A stretch of 35,090 nucleotides of DNA from Bacillota bacterium (lineage in GTDB: Bacteria; Bacillota; Limnochordia; DTU087), in NCBI GenBank assembly GCA_012799135.1, contig JAAZLW010000114.1, forward strand, positions 1-35,090, written 5' to 3'. Below, in pieces: positions 1 through 8,266 of this stretch. Numbering within the stretch: the first letter of the stretch is position 1; every line of letters begins with the position of its first letter. A program made the position numbers and the translations under genes. Below the pieces are notes generated by a model. The model worked only from the letters and a program-made list of their open reading frames with translations. It had not been told where the DNA came from and made no database searches.

Positions 1-2
1 AC

Positions 3-1493
3 TATCTAGCCAAGGCAAAGGAAGTCGGTTGTGAGCTCGTTAATTGTCGGTGGTATGCTCTTAAGCTACTGGAAATGGATAGGACTATTGGTGAGAAGCT
101 TAAAGCCATGATGGACAAGTCTACACAAGCTGGCACCGACACCCTTGCTGAACTCACAAGTGAAGTTGCCGCCGCCCGTGCACGGATTCGCAAAGCATCA
201 GGGCGTGACCCCATCGATCTGATAACCGAGGCACGCTACAACCAGGCTGCGAAGATAGCTCAAGCGGCGGTCAGCCAGAGCTCAGGTGACCCTACTGCGT
301 CACCGTCCTACGGAATTGACAGGATTGTACTCAACCCCTGGTTAGCCTATCCGATTTTCTTTGGGGTAATTTGGTTGATGTTCAAGGTGACCTTTACTTT
401 AAGTGAACCCGTCGCTGAGTGGTTCGTTACTCTCTTCGAGATACTTGGCTCCATGATCAGAACCTTGCTAATGGGATTAGGTACCCCGGAGCTGCTTGTC
501 GACTTTGTGGTCGATGGCATCGTCGCTGGTCTGGGTGCCGTTTTGGAATTTGCACCACCCATATTCTTGCTGTTTCTCGTGATCTCAATCCTGGAGGATA
601 TCGGTTACATGGCCAGAGCAGCTTTGCTTTCTGACCGCCTCATGCGGGCAATCGGTCTACACGGAAAGGCTTTCATCCCTATGATCCTGGGATTCGGCTG
701 CAATGTCACTGGCATTCTCGCCACTCGCAGCCTCGATAGCCCTAGAGACCGTCTGATTTCTATCCTGATCAATCCATTGATCTCTTGCGCGGGTCGCCTA
801 CCCATCTATGTGCTATTTGCCACAGCCTTTTTCTCAGAGCACCGTAGTCTTGTCGTGTTTTCTCTATATGTCTTGGGAGTATGTCTGTCGGCCCTAGTCG
901 CCAAAATACTCAGCTTCTTCATCGAGCCTGATGCCTCGTCCGCTTTTGTGCTAGAGCTTCCTCCTTACAGAGTGCCGAGGTTATCGGCTGTCCTCACTCA
1001 TACGTGGGAGAGAGGTAAGGAGTTTCTCCACAAAGCTGGGACAGTAATATTGCTGGCGGTAGCTATTGTGTGGTTCTTAGCTAACATGCCTCCTGGTACC
1101 GGTCCCGAAAGCCCCGAATCGTATATTGGCAAAATCGGTACTGTCCTGGCACCAGTACTGCGGCCTGCTGGTTTTGGCACCTGGGAAGCAGCTGTGGCTC
1201 TTATGTTCGGGATTGTGGCTAAGGAGCTAATCATTGGCACCTTAGGGGTGCTCTATGGCGTAGCCGATGGTAGCATCATCCAGGCCATCCAAGGGGCATG
1301 GACTCCCCTGTCAGCCTATGCTTTTATGGTGATGACCCTAGCCTATGTCCCGTGCGTAGCCACAATCGCCTCGTTCAGGCGGGAAACGGGTTCATGGAAG
1401 TGGACAGTCATCACAGTAGTTTATACATCGGTACTGGGGTGGACCCTAGCTGTCTTAGTTTATCAGGTTGGGATGTTGCTGGGGCTGGGATAG
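3..1493 (+). CDS. feoB: Ferrous iron transport protein B, C-terminal part (5' truncated by window edge)
   Basis: Frame is open from base 3 through the ATG at 75 with no stop. Gate-domain motifs GYMARAALLSDRLM, GFGCNVTGILATR and LISCAGRLPIYVLF are typical of FeoB. Confidence 0.95.
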   Translation, partial: YLAKAKEVGCELVNCRWYALKLLEMDRTIGEKLKAMMDKSTQAGTDTLAELTSEVAAARARIRKASGRDPIDLITEARYNQAAKIAQAAVSQSSGDPTASPSYGIDRIVLNPWLAYPIFFGVIWLMFKVTFTLSEPVAEWFVTLFEILGSMIRTLLMGLGTPELLVDFVVDGIVAGLGAVLEFAPPIFLLFLVISILEDIGYMARAALLSDRLMRAIGLHGKAFIPMILGFGCNVTGILATRSLDSPRDRLISILINPLISCAGRLPIYVLFATAFFSEHRSLVVFSLYVLGVCLSALVAKILSFFIEPDASSAFVLELPPYRVPRLSAVLTHTWERGKEFLHKAGTVILLAVAIVWFLANMPPGTGPESPESYIGKIGTVLAPVLRPAGFGTWEAAVALMFGIVAKELIIGTLGVLYGVADGSIIQAIQGAWTPLSAYAFMVMTLAYVPCVATIASFRRETGSWKWTVITVVYTSVLGWTLAVLVYQVGMLLGLG

Positions 1494-1527
1494 AGCCCCA
1501 GACAAGCGTTTTACAGAGCGTCCTTGC

Positions 1528-3045
1528 TTATTCTACTCTTGGCCGCATGTGGGGAAATAGCAGTACATCACGAATGGATGGTGAATCCGTCAGCAACATA
1601 ACCACTCGGTCAATACCTACTCCCAGACCGCCGGCCGGTGGCATACCATGCTCTAATGCCACAATATAATCCTCGTCCATCATATGAGCCTCATCATCAC
1701 CGGCCTGGCGCTGTTCCACTTGTTGCCTGAATCGCTCTTTCTGATCAATAGGGTCATTCAGCTCAGTGAACCCATTTGCCATTTCCCAACTGACAATAAA
1801 GGGTTCAAATCGTTCGGTCACTGTCGGATCATCGGCTTTGCGCTTAGCTAATGGCGAAATCTCCACCGGATGCTCTGTGATAAACACAGGCCCGGTAAGG
1901 TTGGGCTCCACGAAATTGTCGAAGAACTCATCAATGGCTTGGGCTTTGCCCGCTCCCGGTGGCATCTCTAGACCTCGGTCTTTGGCTACTTTGGCGGCCT
2001 CTTCATCATTTAGCTTTCTTAGATCGACCTCTGCATATTTCTGAATGGCATCCAGCATCGCTATTCGCGGCCAAGGTGGAGCAAGATCGATGACATTTCC
2101 TTGAAATTCAATCTGAGTAGTGCCCTTGACGAGCCTAGCCAAATAGGCAAATAATTCCTCAGTCAAAGCCATCATAGTGCCGGCATCGCCATAGGCCTCA
2201 TATACCTCTACAGAAGTATATTCCGGATTGTGTTTGGTGGAAATGCCTTCATTGCGGAAATTCTTACCTATCTCAAATACTTTCTCGAAACCACCCACCA
2301 AAAGACGCTTGAGATAGAGTTCGGGAGCAATGCGCATATAGAGGTTCATATCCAAAGCATTGTGATAGGTTACAAATGGTCTGGCATTGGCACCTCCAGG
2401 GATCACATTGAGCATGGGAGTCTCAACCTCTAGATAGCCCCGCTCCAAAAGAAAATCCCTAATCCCTTGGATAATCTTGCTGCGGGTAATGAATACATCC
2501 CTTACCTGTGGATTAGCTATAAGATCGAGATAGCGCATGCGATAACGCAGGTCGACATCCCTGAGGCCATGCCATTTTTCGGGTAATGGTCGAAGCGATT
2601 TGCTGAGCAAGGCAAATTCTTTCACTTCTACACTGACCTCGCCCCGACGGGTTCGGAATATTGTACCTTTAACCCCAACAATATCCCCAAGATCCAGCCT
2701 CTGGTATTGAGTGTACACCTCTTCGCCCACAGTGTTGATCTTCGTAAACAGCTGAATTGTACCAGAAGCATCCAGCAGATCGGCAAAACTCGCTTTTCCG
2801 TGTCCCCTAATGGCAGTTATCCTGCCTGCGATGGAGACACTTTGGCCTTCCAGCTCATCGAACTGGTCCAGTATCTCCTGAGCCATATGAGTCCTCTCAT
2901 ACCTGTGGCCATATGGGTCAACACCTTCAGCCTGCCAATCCAGCAGCTTCTGCCTTCGGATTAGCATTTGATCAGTAAGATCTTCCACGCCCTCAGCAGC
3001 CCCTTTATCCCTAACGGTCACCGGGGGTTCCCCTTCCTTGTACAC
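1528..3045 (-). CDS. lysS: Lysyl-tRNA synthetase, class II
   Basis: 505 aa; RNEGISTKHNPEYTSVEVYEAY and GLGVGIDRVVMLLTDSPSIRDVLLFPHMRP motifs. GTG start preceded by AAGGAGGGG. Confidence 0.97.
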   Translation of the reverse strand: MYKEGEPPVTVRDKGAAEGVEDLTDQMLIRRQKLLDWQAEGVDPYGHRYERTHMAQEILDQFDELEGQSVSIAGRITAIRGHGKASFADLLDASGTIQLFTKINTVGEEVYTQYQRLDLGDIVGVKGTIFRTRRGEVSVEVKEFALLSKSLRPLPEKWHGLRDVDLRYRMRYLDLIANPQVRDVFITRSKIIQGIRDFLLERGYLEVETPMLNVIPGGANARPFVTYHNALDMNLYMRIAPELYLKRLLVGGFEKVFEIGKNFRNEGISTKHNPEYTSVEVYEAYGDAGTMMALTEELFAYLARLVKGTTQIEFQGNVIDLAPPWPRIAMLDAIQKYAEVDLRKLNDEEAAKVAKDRGLEMPPGAGKAQAIDEFFDNFVEPNLTGPVFITEHPVEISPLAKRKADDPTVTERFEPFIVSWEMANGFTELNDPIDQKERFRQQVEQRQAGDDEAHMMDEDYIVALEHGMPPAGGLGVGIDRVVMLLTDSPSIRDVLLFPHMRPRVE

Positions 3046-3074
3046 GATACCCCTCCTTAGGGCTTACTTTGCCC

Positions 3075-3098
3075 GGAGACCATCGAGGATAGGTCTCC
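3075..3098 (-). other. Intercistronic hairpin between greA and lysS
   Basis: GGAGACC-T-ATC-CTC-GAT-GGTCTCC on the minus strand; no U-tract follows. Confidence 0.5.
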
Positions 3099-3119
3099 TA
3101 CGTTGGCATATGATTCTTA

Positions 3120-3602
3120 TCAATGTTTACCATTAATCGCAATAACCTGATACCTGACGATGCCAACCGGCACTTCCACTTCAATGGTATCCCCCGGCTT
3201 TTTCCCCAAAAGCGCTTCACCAACCGGAGACTCATTGGATATCTTGGCAGCTCCCGGATCTGCCTCAGCAGAGCTTACAATCATATACTCAAACTCATCC
3301 TGGTATTCTAGGTCCTTTAGCTTAACCCTGGTACCAAGACCTACTACCTCTGATTGAATATCCTCTTCGCTAATCAGCCGTGCATTGCGCAGCATTTTCT
3401 CCAACATGGCAATCCGGCCTTCAACAAAAGCTTGTTCATTCTTGGCATCATCATATTCGGCATTTTCCGTGATATCCCCAAAGGCTAAGGCTTGCTTGAT
3501 TCTGTCAGCTACTTCTCTCCGCCTGACAGTCTTTAGATGCTCCAGCTCATTCTCCAGCCTACTCAAGCCTTCTTTGGTCAAGAGAACTTCTTTCTCTGAC
3601 AT
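3120..3602 (-). CDS. greA: Transcription elongation factor GreA
   Basis: [57 protein letters not shown] is the GreA coiled-coil signature. Start placed at the internal ATG with GGGAGAG upstream rather than the ORF-track start at 3623. Confidence 0.96.
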   Translation of the reverse strand: MSEKEVLLTKEGLSRLENELEHLKTVRRREVADRIKQALAFGDITENAEYDDAKNEQAFVEGRIAMLEKMLRNARLISEEDIQSEVVGLGTRVKLKDLEYQDEFEYMIVSSAEADPGAAKISNESPVGEALLGKKPGDTIEVEVPVGIVRYQVIAINGKH

Positions 3603-3683
3603 ACAGCTCTCTCCCTTGTCCATGCTAACTTAGAACGCCGGGTAGCAAAGTCACAGCTTAATATTTGTGCTACCTCGTGCTTT

Positions 3684-3786
3684 TATACTGGCCACAAATC
3701 CCCGGCCCCCTTCCGGGGAGTCCTCTTGTTCTAAGCCAACAACGCACCACAGTACCCGGCCTTTTTCAGTGCCGGGTACCAGTATA
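3684..3786 (-). ncRNA. Candidate structured 5' leader of greA-lysS (multi-branch fold)
   Basis: Minus strand: closing stem TATACTGG/CCAGTATA (3779-3786 with 3684-3691) encloses GTACCCGGC-N10-GCCGGGTAC (3752-3779) and CCCCGG-N7-CCGGGG (about 3700-3718). Confidence 0.5.
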
Positions 3787-3827
3787 CCAGAGCAGGGCCA
3801 CCTAGCTGGTGCCCCATCGCGGCTTAT

Positions 3828-3857
3828 ATTATAGCCTAGTGGTTCAAGGGATGTCAA
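3828..3857 (-). promoter_or_regulatory. SigA-type promoter for greA-lysS
   Basis: Minus strand TTGACA (3857-3852), 18-nt spacer, TATAAT (3833-3828): both hexamers match consensus. Confidence 0.8.
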
Positions 3858-3900
3858 GCAGCGGGAACCTTGAAAACTTCGGCGCAATCCCCCGCATCCG

Positions 3901-4992
3901 CTAGTTAGAAATAGTAACTTGCCGAGCTTTCCTAGCTTGATCTTTGACTTGAGCAATCCATTCCTTAGTGACAGCCCTTTCGAAGCTTCGCAACCCACCC
4001 ACACGAAAGCCGTTCCTTGCAGCCAAATGGGCTATCTCGTCCACCTGTTCCACCGACAAATCTCTGCCCAGTGTAAAGCTCTCGTATCGCCCTTCCAGGG
4101 CCAGTATCATGGTCTCGGCCATACAGGCATATGATGTCCTGGCAGGAAATCCAAAATCTATGCCAAACTCTACATCCCCCGGCACCTCGACAACTCCGCC
4201 TTCAAAAACCAGTACATCTTTCCTCATCTCTGCCACCCGGCGAGATACGTTACGGGGTCTTGCCACATCACATATTATGGCACCTGGTTTTAGCCATTCG
4301 GGCTCTACTATAGCCCCGGTGGCACTGGTTACCGCTACCACTATATCGGCTCGTCGGCATGCTTTGGCTAGGTCGGTAGTAACCACAGCGCCTAGTTCTG
4401 TTTCCTCTCGTATCTTCGATGCTAGCTTCTCCAGCTTGCCTGGGGAGCGAGCAGCCAGAATCATCTCTCCAACATCCCGGGCCAAAATCCGTGCACAAGC
4501 GGAGCCTATGGACCCTGTGGCTCCCAATACGGCAACAGAAGCGTCGTTCAAGTAAATCTCCATATTATCGGCTGCATAGCGTATTCCCTGTATTGCAGTA
4601 GCTACAGTATAGCTATTCCCGGTCGTCACTGCAATGTCCATGTTGCGAGCCACGGTTATTCCTGCATCTCCCACGACTGCTGTGAAGGCTCCCAACCCCA
4701 CAATCTGAGCACCGAGTGCCTGGGCCTTTCTTGCCGCCCTAATGATTTTCTCCAATACCAGAGCCTCGGGTAGCTGAAGCATCTGTTTTGAAGTCAGCAG
4801 GCAGCCGACAAACCACCCTTCGGCCTCAACACCCCGAGGTGAACAGATACCAGTTATGTGGGATACCTTGATCGGGGGACTATGTCTAAACATGGCCTCC
4901 AACCAGTAGTCAGGAAGCTTTTCAGCTATCGGAAATTTGCGGGTAATATCCCGGATCTCCAGAGGATGTAATATGAAACCAAATCGCTCCAA
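3901..4992 (-). CDS. Long-chain acyl-ACP reductase (AAR)-like NAD(P)-dependent protein, shikimate-dehydrogenase-like Rossmann fold
   Basis: VAVLGATGSIGSACARIL nucleotide-binding motif, TTGNSYTVATAIQGI, VFEGGVVEVPGDVEF, SYACMAETMILALEGRYESFTLGR. These align by eye with cyanobacterial AAR (VAVVGATGDIGSAVCRWL, FACFAEAMLLEFEG). Confidence 0.75.
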   Translation of the reverse strand: MERFGFILHPLEIRDITRKFPIAEKLPDYWLEAMFRHSPPIKVSHITGICSPRGVEAEGWFVGCLLTSKQMLQLPEALVLEKIIRAARKAQALGAQIVGLGAFTAVVGDAGITVARNMDIAVTTGNSYTVATAIQGIRYAADNMEIYLNDASVAVLGATGSIGSACARILARDVGEMILAARSPGKLEKLASKIREETELGAVVTTDLAKACRRADIVVAVTSATGAIVEPEWLKPGAIICDVARPRNVSRRVAEMRKDVLVFEGGVVEVPGDVEFGIDFGFPARTSYACMAETMILALEGRYESFTLGRDLSVEQVDEIAHLAARNGFRVGGLRSFERAVTKEWIAQVKDQARKARQVTISN

Positions 4993-5048
4993 AAATTATC
5001 ACCTCAACCACTTAGCTAACTACGACCATGACCTCATTCTGCCCGTGT

Positions 5049-5972
5049 CTATGCAGAGAAGGAAGGCTGCAGATACTCCACCCTAGGGGTAAAGTCAACT
5101 GCTTCCAGCATCTTAAGATAGTCTGCGGGTCCGATCTCTTCCGGGCGCTTGCCGATCAGTGCTACCAGCACTGCCTCCATAACATTAGTCCCAAACGAGC
5201 GTCCGCATAGATTAGGGGTAGAGGTGATCAACGTCTTTACACCCTTTTGCCTCAGTTTCGCAATATCATCCTCTGTGACTGTATTAGTGACAATTATCTT
5301 ACCCTGCAAGTCATCCGGCATGTGGCTGCTGATAAAAAGATAATCACCAGCGATAATATCGGCCCAATGATAGTATTTGGCATACCTAACCTTTGGCTGT
5401 TCCTGCTTCTCCCCAGTGGGATAAAGCAAATGGAAAGGAAGGCGTACCGCTATTGGAGCCGCTATTCTGGCCACAGCACTTAAGGCACCTAGGCTTCGCA
5501 ATGGAATGGGAACTCCTAGCCCAAACATCAGATCACCGACAATCATGTCACAACCCGCCGCTGCAAAAGCTTCAGCCATACCGAAACGGTCGACCGCGGA
5601 CACCATAAATAAATGGCAGCGCCTTAATTCCATCCCCAAATCCTCTTGGAGGAAGGACACAACTCTTCTTTCCAGGCTGTTTTTCAGACCTGAACCGTCT
5701 ACCAAGGGTGTCTTCTGGGCAACGGCCGAAAAGCGTTTAGAATCACGAATTGTATATCTCCTTTTCCCGGCAAATATATACATGTCAATACCACCAAGAC
5801 CAAAGGCATCGACCTTGCCATCCAGATCCCGAATCATGGCTACCGCAGCGTCCATATCTCCATCGGTTCCGATGCGTTCGATGAGGAATCTCTCACCCAT
5901 AATCTCAATCTCTGCCCTATGATCTCGCTTAGAGGACCCTATACTAATACTCATCACGTGTTTCACAGACAT
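5049..5972 (-). CDS. Conserved protein of unknown function (homologs sometimes labelled 'quinate 5-dehydrogenase')
   Basis: MSVKHVMSISIGSSKRDHRAEIEIMGERFLIERIGTDGD...DAFGLGGIDMYIF...TPLVDGSGLKNSLERR. Start at 5984 also possible. Confidence 0.8.
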   Translation of the reverse strand: MSVKHVMSISIGSSKRDHRAEIEIMGERFLIERIGTDGDMDAAVAMIRDLDGKVDAFGLGGIDMYIFAGKRRYTIRDSKRFSAVAQKTPLVDGSGLKNSLERRVVSFLQEDLGMELRRCHLFMVSAVDRFGMAEAFAAAGCDMIVGDLMFGLGVPIPLRSLGALSAVARIAAPIAVRLPFHLLYPTGEKQEQPKVRYAKYYHWADIIAGDYLFISSHMPDDLQGKIIVTNTVTEDDIAKLRQKGVKTLITSTPNLCGRSFGTNVMEAVLVALIGKRPEEIGPADYLKMLEAVDFTPRVEYLQPSFSA

Positions 5973-6033
5973 GCCTCCATCCATAAATAAGCTTTACTTT
6001 TGGGCTCACCAGACCTGCCCCTCTGCTCTAAAG

Positions 6034-6570
6034 CTAGTTTGAAGTATCCATCAACGAACGAATTACAGCCTGCAAATCCCGTGGATCAACATACTTGTCC
6101 TCCTGCATGGGCGATTTACCTAGCTCAATTCCCAAGAGGGTCCCTGGTTCTAGCATGGCCTCCACCAATTTAATCCGCATATCTGAACCCAGGAAAATAA
6201 CTGTGTCATAATCCCTTAGCTGAGAAAACATCACCATTAGCTCATTGACCAGTTGCACGCCGCTACGATCCTGGGCGAAATCCCAGCGCTCATCATCAGT
6301 CATCACCAGGACATAATCCACTCCTTCTTGTCGGGCCATCAGCTCGATCTCCTCCTTATTCCCAACAGGAAAGCCGATCAGAGCCAACCTACCTCCTTTA
6401 CGCACCTCTCCGAGACCCTCCAGGCGAGATATGAAGGTCCGGTCAACCCCTATCTGATCAGCCACTTCCTGTTGCGACTGTCCCTGAGACCGCAATTGCA
6501 GAATCCTTTCCACTGTCCTGTGTATACGGCCAATGCTGACCAACTTCTCTCCAATGCGGAGTAGTTCCAT
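6034..6570 (-). CDS. HTH-domain transcriptional regulator with C-terminal putative sensor domain
   Basis: HTH stretch GQSQQEVADQIGVDRTFISRLE. First gene of the cluster with the unknown protein and the AAR-like gene; gaps about 50-75 nt. Confidence 0.75.
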   Translation of the reverse strand: MELLRIGEKLVSIGRIHRTVERILQLRSQGQSQQEVADQIGVDRTFISRLEGLGEVRKGGRLALIGFPVGNKEEIELMARQEGVDYVLVMTDDERWDFAQDRSGVQLVNELMVMFSQLRDYDTVIFLGSDMRIKLVEAMLEPGTLLGIELGKSPMQEDKYVDPRDLQAVIRSLMDTSN

Positions 6571-6615
6571 GTCTCATTCCACCTTAAGTTTGCACGTATC
6601 CCCCGACTTCTATGT

Positions 6616-6629
6616 GCACAAGATTGTGC
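6616..6629. promoter_or_regulatory. Inverted repeat GCACAA-GA-TTGTGC, candidate operator
   Basis: Perfect 6-2-6 dyad just downstream of the predicted -10, overlapping the expected start site of the HTH gene operon. Confidence 0.45.
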
Positions 6630-6637
6630 TCAGCAAC

Positions 6638-6666
6638 ATATTACCAGACCCCTCGATGACTTGCAA
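6638..6666 (-). promoter_or_regulatory. SigA-type promoter for the HTH/unknown/AAR-like operon
   Basis: Minus strand TTGCAA (6666-6661), 17 nt, TAATAT (6643-6638). Confidence 0.6.
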
Positions 6667-6745
6667 GGGTTACGATCGGCCTAAACGGAGTAAATGGCCG
6701 CACACATGATGAAGCATCATCATCGTCTCTGAAGTCTCATGCAAA

Positions 6746-6775
6746 ACAAAAAAGGCCTCCGCAAACTACGGAGAC
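6746..6775 (-). terminator. Rho-independent terminator downstream of dusB
   Basis: Minus strand GGTCTCCG-TAGTTTG-CGGAGGCC followed by TTTTTTG. Confidence 0.8.
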
Positions 6776-6844
6776 CGCTTCATATCTTTAATTCGATACC
6801 AATAGTGTTGTCTGATGCTTGTCTATCAACCCAGACATGAGCCT

Positions 6845-7816
6845 CTAGCTTTGAACCAACTGGATTGAGTTTTGCAGTAAATCCTCAACTTCTGCTATTG
6901 ACTCAGCACGATTCAGTTGCTGGCGAAGAACTGCTGCTTGTGGGAAACCCTTAGTATACCAAGCGAGTTGTGGACGCATGGTACGAACAGCCATATACTC
7001 ACCCCTTAGGGCAGCCAACTGATTTAGATGGAGCAGGGCCAAATCTGCCCTTTCTCCCAGGGACGGTCTAGGCAGGTATTCTCCATGGCGCAGGTAGTGG
7101 TCAATCTCTCTTAGCAGCCAGGGATTACCGAGCGCCCCGCGCCCAATCATAACTCCATCACAGCCGGTCCGCTGTAACAATTCCAGAGCCGTATCCGCAG
7201 ATTTGACATCGCCATTTCCCCAGACAGGTACACTCACCCTGGCCTTGACGGCCGCAATGCATTCCCAGTTGGCCTTCCCTCGGTAGAATTGCTCTCGGTA
7301 ACGGCCATGAATGGCTAACCCTTGGGCACCGGCCCTAACTAGCAAAGGAGCTAGCTCCACTGCGGAGGGAGATGTCTCGTCCCATCCTCGTCGCATTTTC
7401 ACAGTGACTGGACAGGTAGAGCTGCGGGCTACACTTTCCACCACCTGAGCAGCCCGATCCGGATCGAGCATCAAAGCAGCCCCGTCACCATTTTTTACTA
7501 TCTTGGGAGTCGGGCAACCCATGTTTATGTCGATAAAATCAGGCTGCAAATCCGCTAAGAACTTGGCTGCCTTTCCCATAAGCTTGGGTTCAGAGCCAAA
7601 GAGCTGCATTGCCAAGGGGCGCTCCTCTTCAGCAAAGGTCACGAGCTCCCTGGTCCGCTCATTATTGTATAGAAGCCCCCTGGAGCTGACCATTTCGGTG
7701 AAAACCAATCCCACTCCCATTTTCCTGGCAATCGCCCTGAATACCGAATCAGTCACACCGGCCATGGGGGCAAGGGCCACTGGGCTCTCTATTTTTACCC
7801 CGCCGATACGAAGCAA
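6845..7816 (-). CDS. dusB: tRNA-dihydrouridine synthase (DusB type)
   Basis: VALAPMAGVTDSVFR, DFIDINMGCPTPKIVKNGDGAALM, GCDGVMIGRGALGNPWL. Confidence 0.95.
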   Translation of the reverse strand: MLRIGGVKIESPVALAPMAGVTDSVFRAIARKMGVGLVFTEMVSSRGLLYNNERTRELVTFAEEERPLAMQLFGSEPKLMGKAAKFLADLQPDFIDINMGCPTPKIVKNGDGAALMLDPDRAAQVVESVARSSTCPVTVKMRRGWDETSPSAVELAPLLVRAGAQGLAIHGRYREQFYRGKANWECIAAVKARVSVPVWGNGDVKSADTALELLQRTGCDGVMIGRGALGNPWLLREIDHYLRHGEYLPRPSLGERADLALLHLNQLAALRGEYMAVRTMRPQLAWYTKGFPQAAVLRQQLNRAESIAEVEDLLQNSIQLVQS

Positions 7817-7878
7817 AAGTCATCACCTCATAGTTCCCTTGCTACTATTCTTACCCTGCCCTGCATGCATAGGTCAAT

Positions 7879-7905
7879 AAAAAAAGCAGGAGCTGTGCCC
7901 TGCTT
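7879..7905 (-). terminator. Rho-independent terminator downstream of rpmE
   Basis: Minus strand GCAGG-GCACAGCT-CCTGC followed by TTTTTTT. Confidence 0.75.
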
Positions 7906-7936
7906 TGCATACGTATGCATCCAACCTACCGTACAC

Positions 7937-8146
7937 TTACTCCTCTGGTAAATTGTACTTTCTCCGAAACCGTTCAACCCGCCCACCGGTATCCACTAGC
8001 TTTTGCCTTTGTCCTGTATAAAAGGGGTGGCACTGGGAACAGACTTCCACTCTAAGATTTTCCCGGGTGGAACCAGTCTCAAAGCTAGCACCACAGGCAC
8101 AGGTAACTGTCGTCTGGTGGTATTGTGGATGAATCTTCTCCTTCAT
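7937..8146 (-). CDS. rpmE: 50S ribosomal protein L31 (zinc-binding type)
   Basis: 69 aa [45 protein letters not shown]; CxC and CxxC present. Confidence 0.96.
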   Translation of the reverse strand: MKEKIHPQYHQTTVTCACGASFETGSTRENLRVEVCSQCHPFYTGQRQKLVDTGGRVERFRRKYNLPEE

Positions 8147-8195
8147 GGCCTGTCACCTCTTTCCCCATATCTGTCTGCCGGTCACATACCAATGA

Positions 8196-8224
8196 ATTAT
8201 AACATGATGGATATAGGGGTGCAA
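8196..8224 (-). promoter_or_regulatory. SigA-type promoter for rpmE
   Basis: Minus strand TTGCAC (8224-8219), 17 nt, TATAAT (8201-8196). Confidence 0.7.
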
Positions 8225-8266
8225 GCACCTATATGCCCCTTTTATGGTATGCTACTGCCGATTCGC

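Noticed and set aside
3603-3857. T-box leader for lysS upstream of greA
   Set aside because: No GGTGGNACCGCG antitermination motif and no terminator with U-tract; kept instead as an unknown structured leader.
3651-4004. 117-aa minus-strand ORF overlapping the AAR-like 3' end and greA leader
   Set aside because: Contains the greA promoter and leader hairpins; no protein-like signature.
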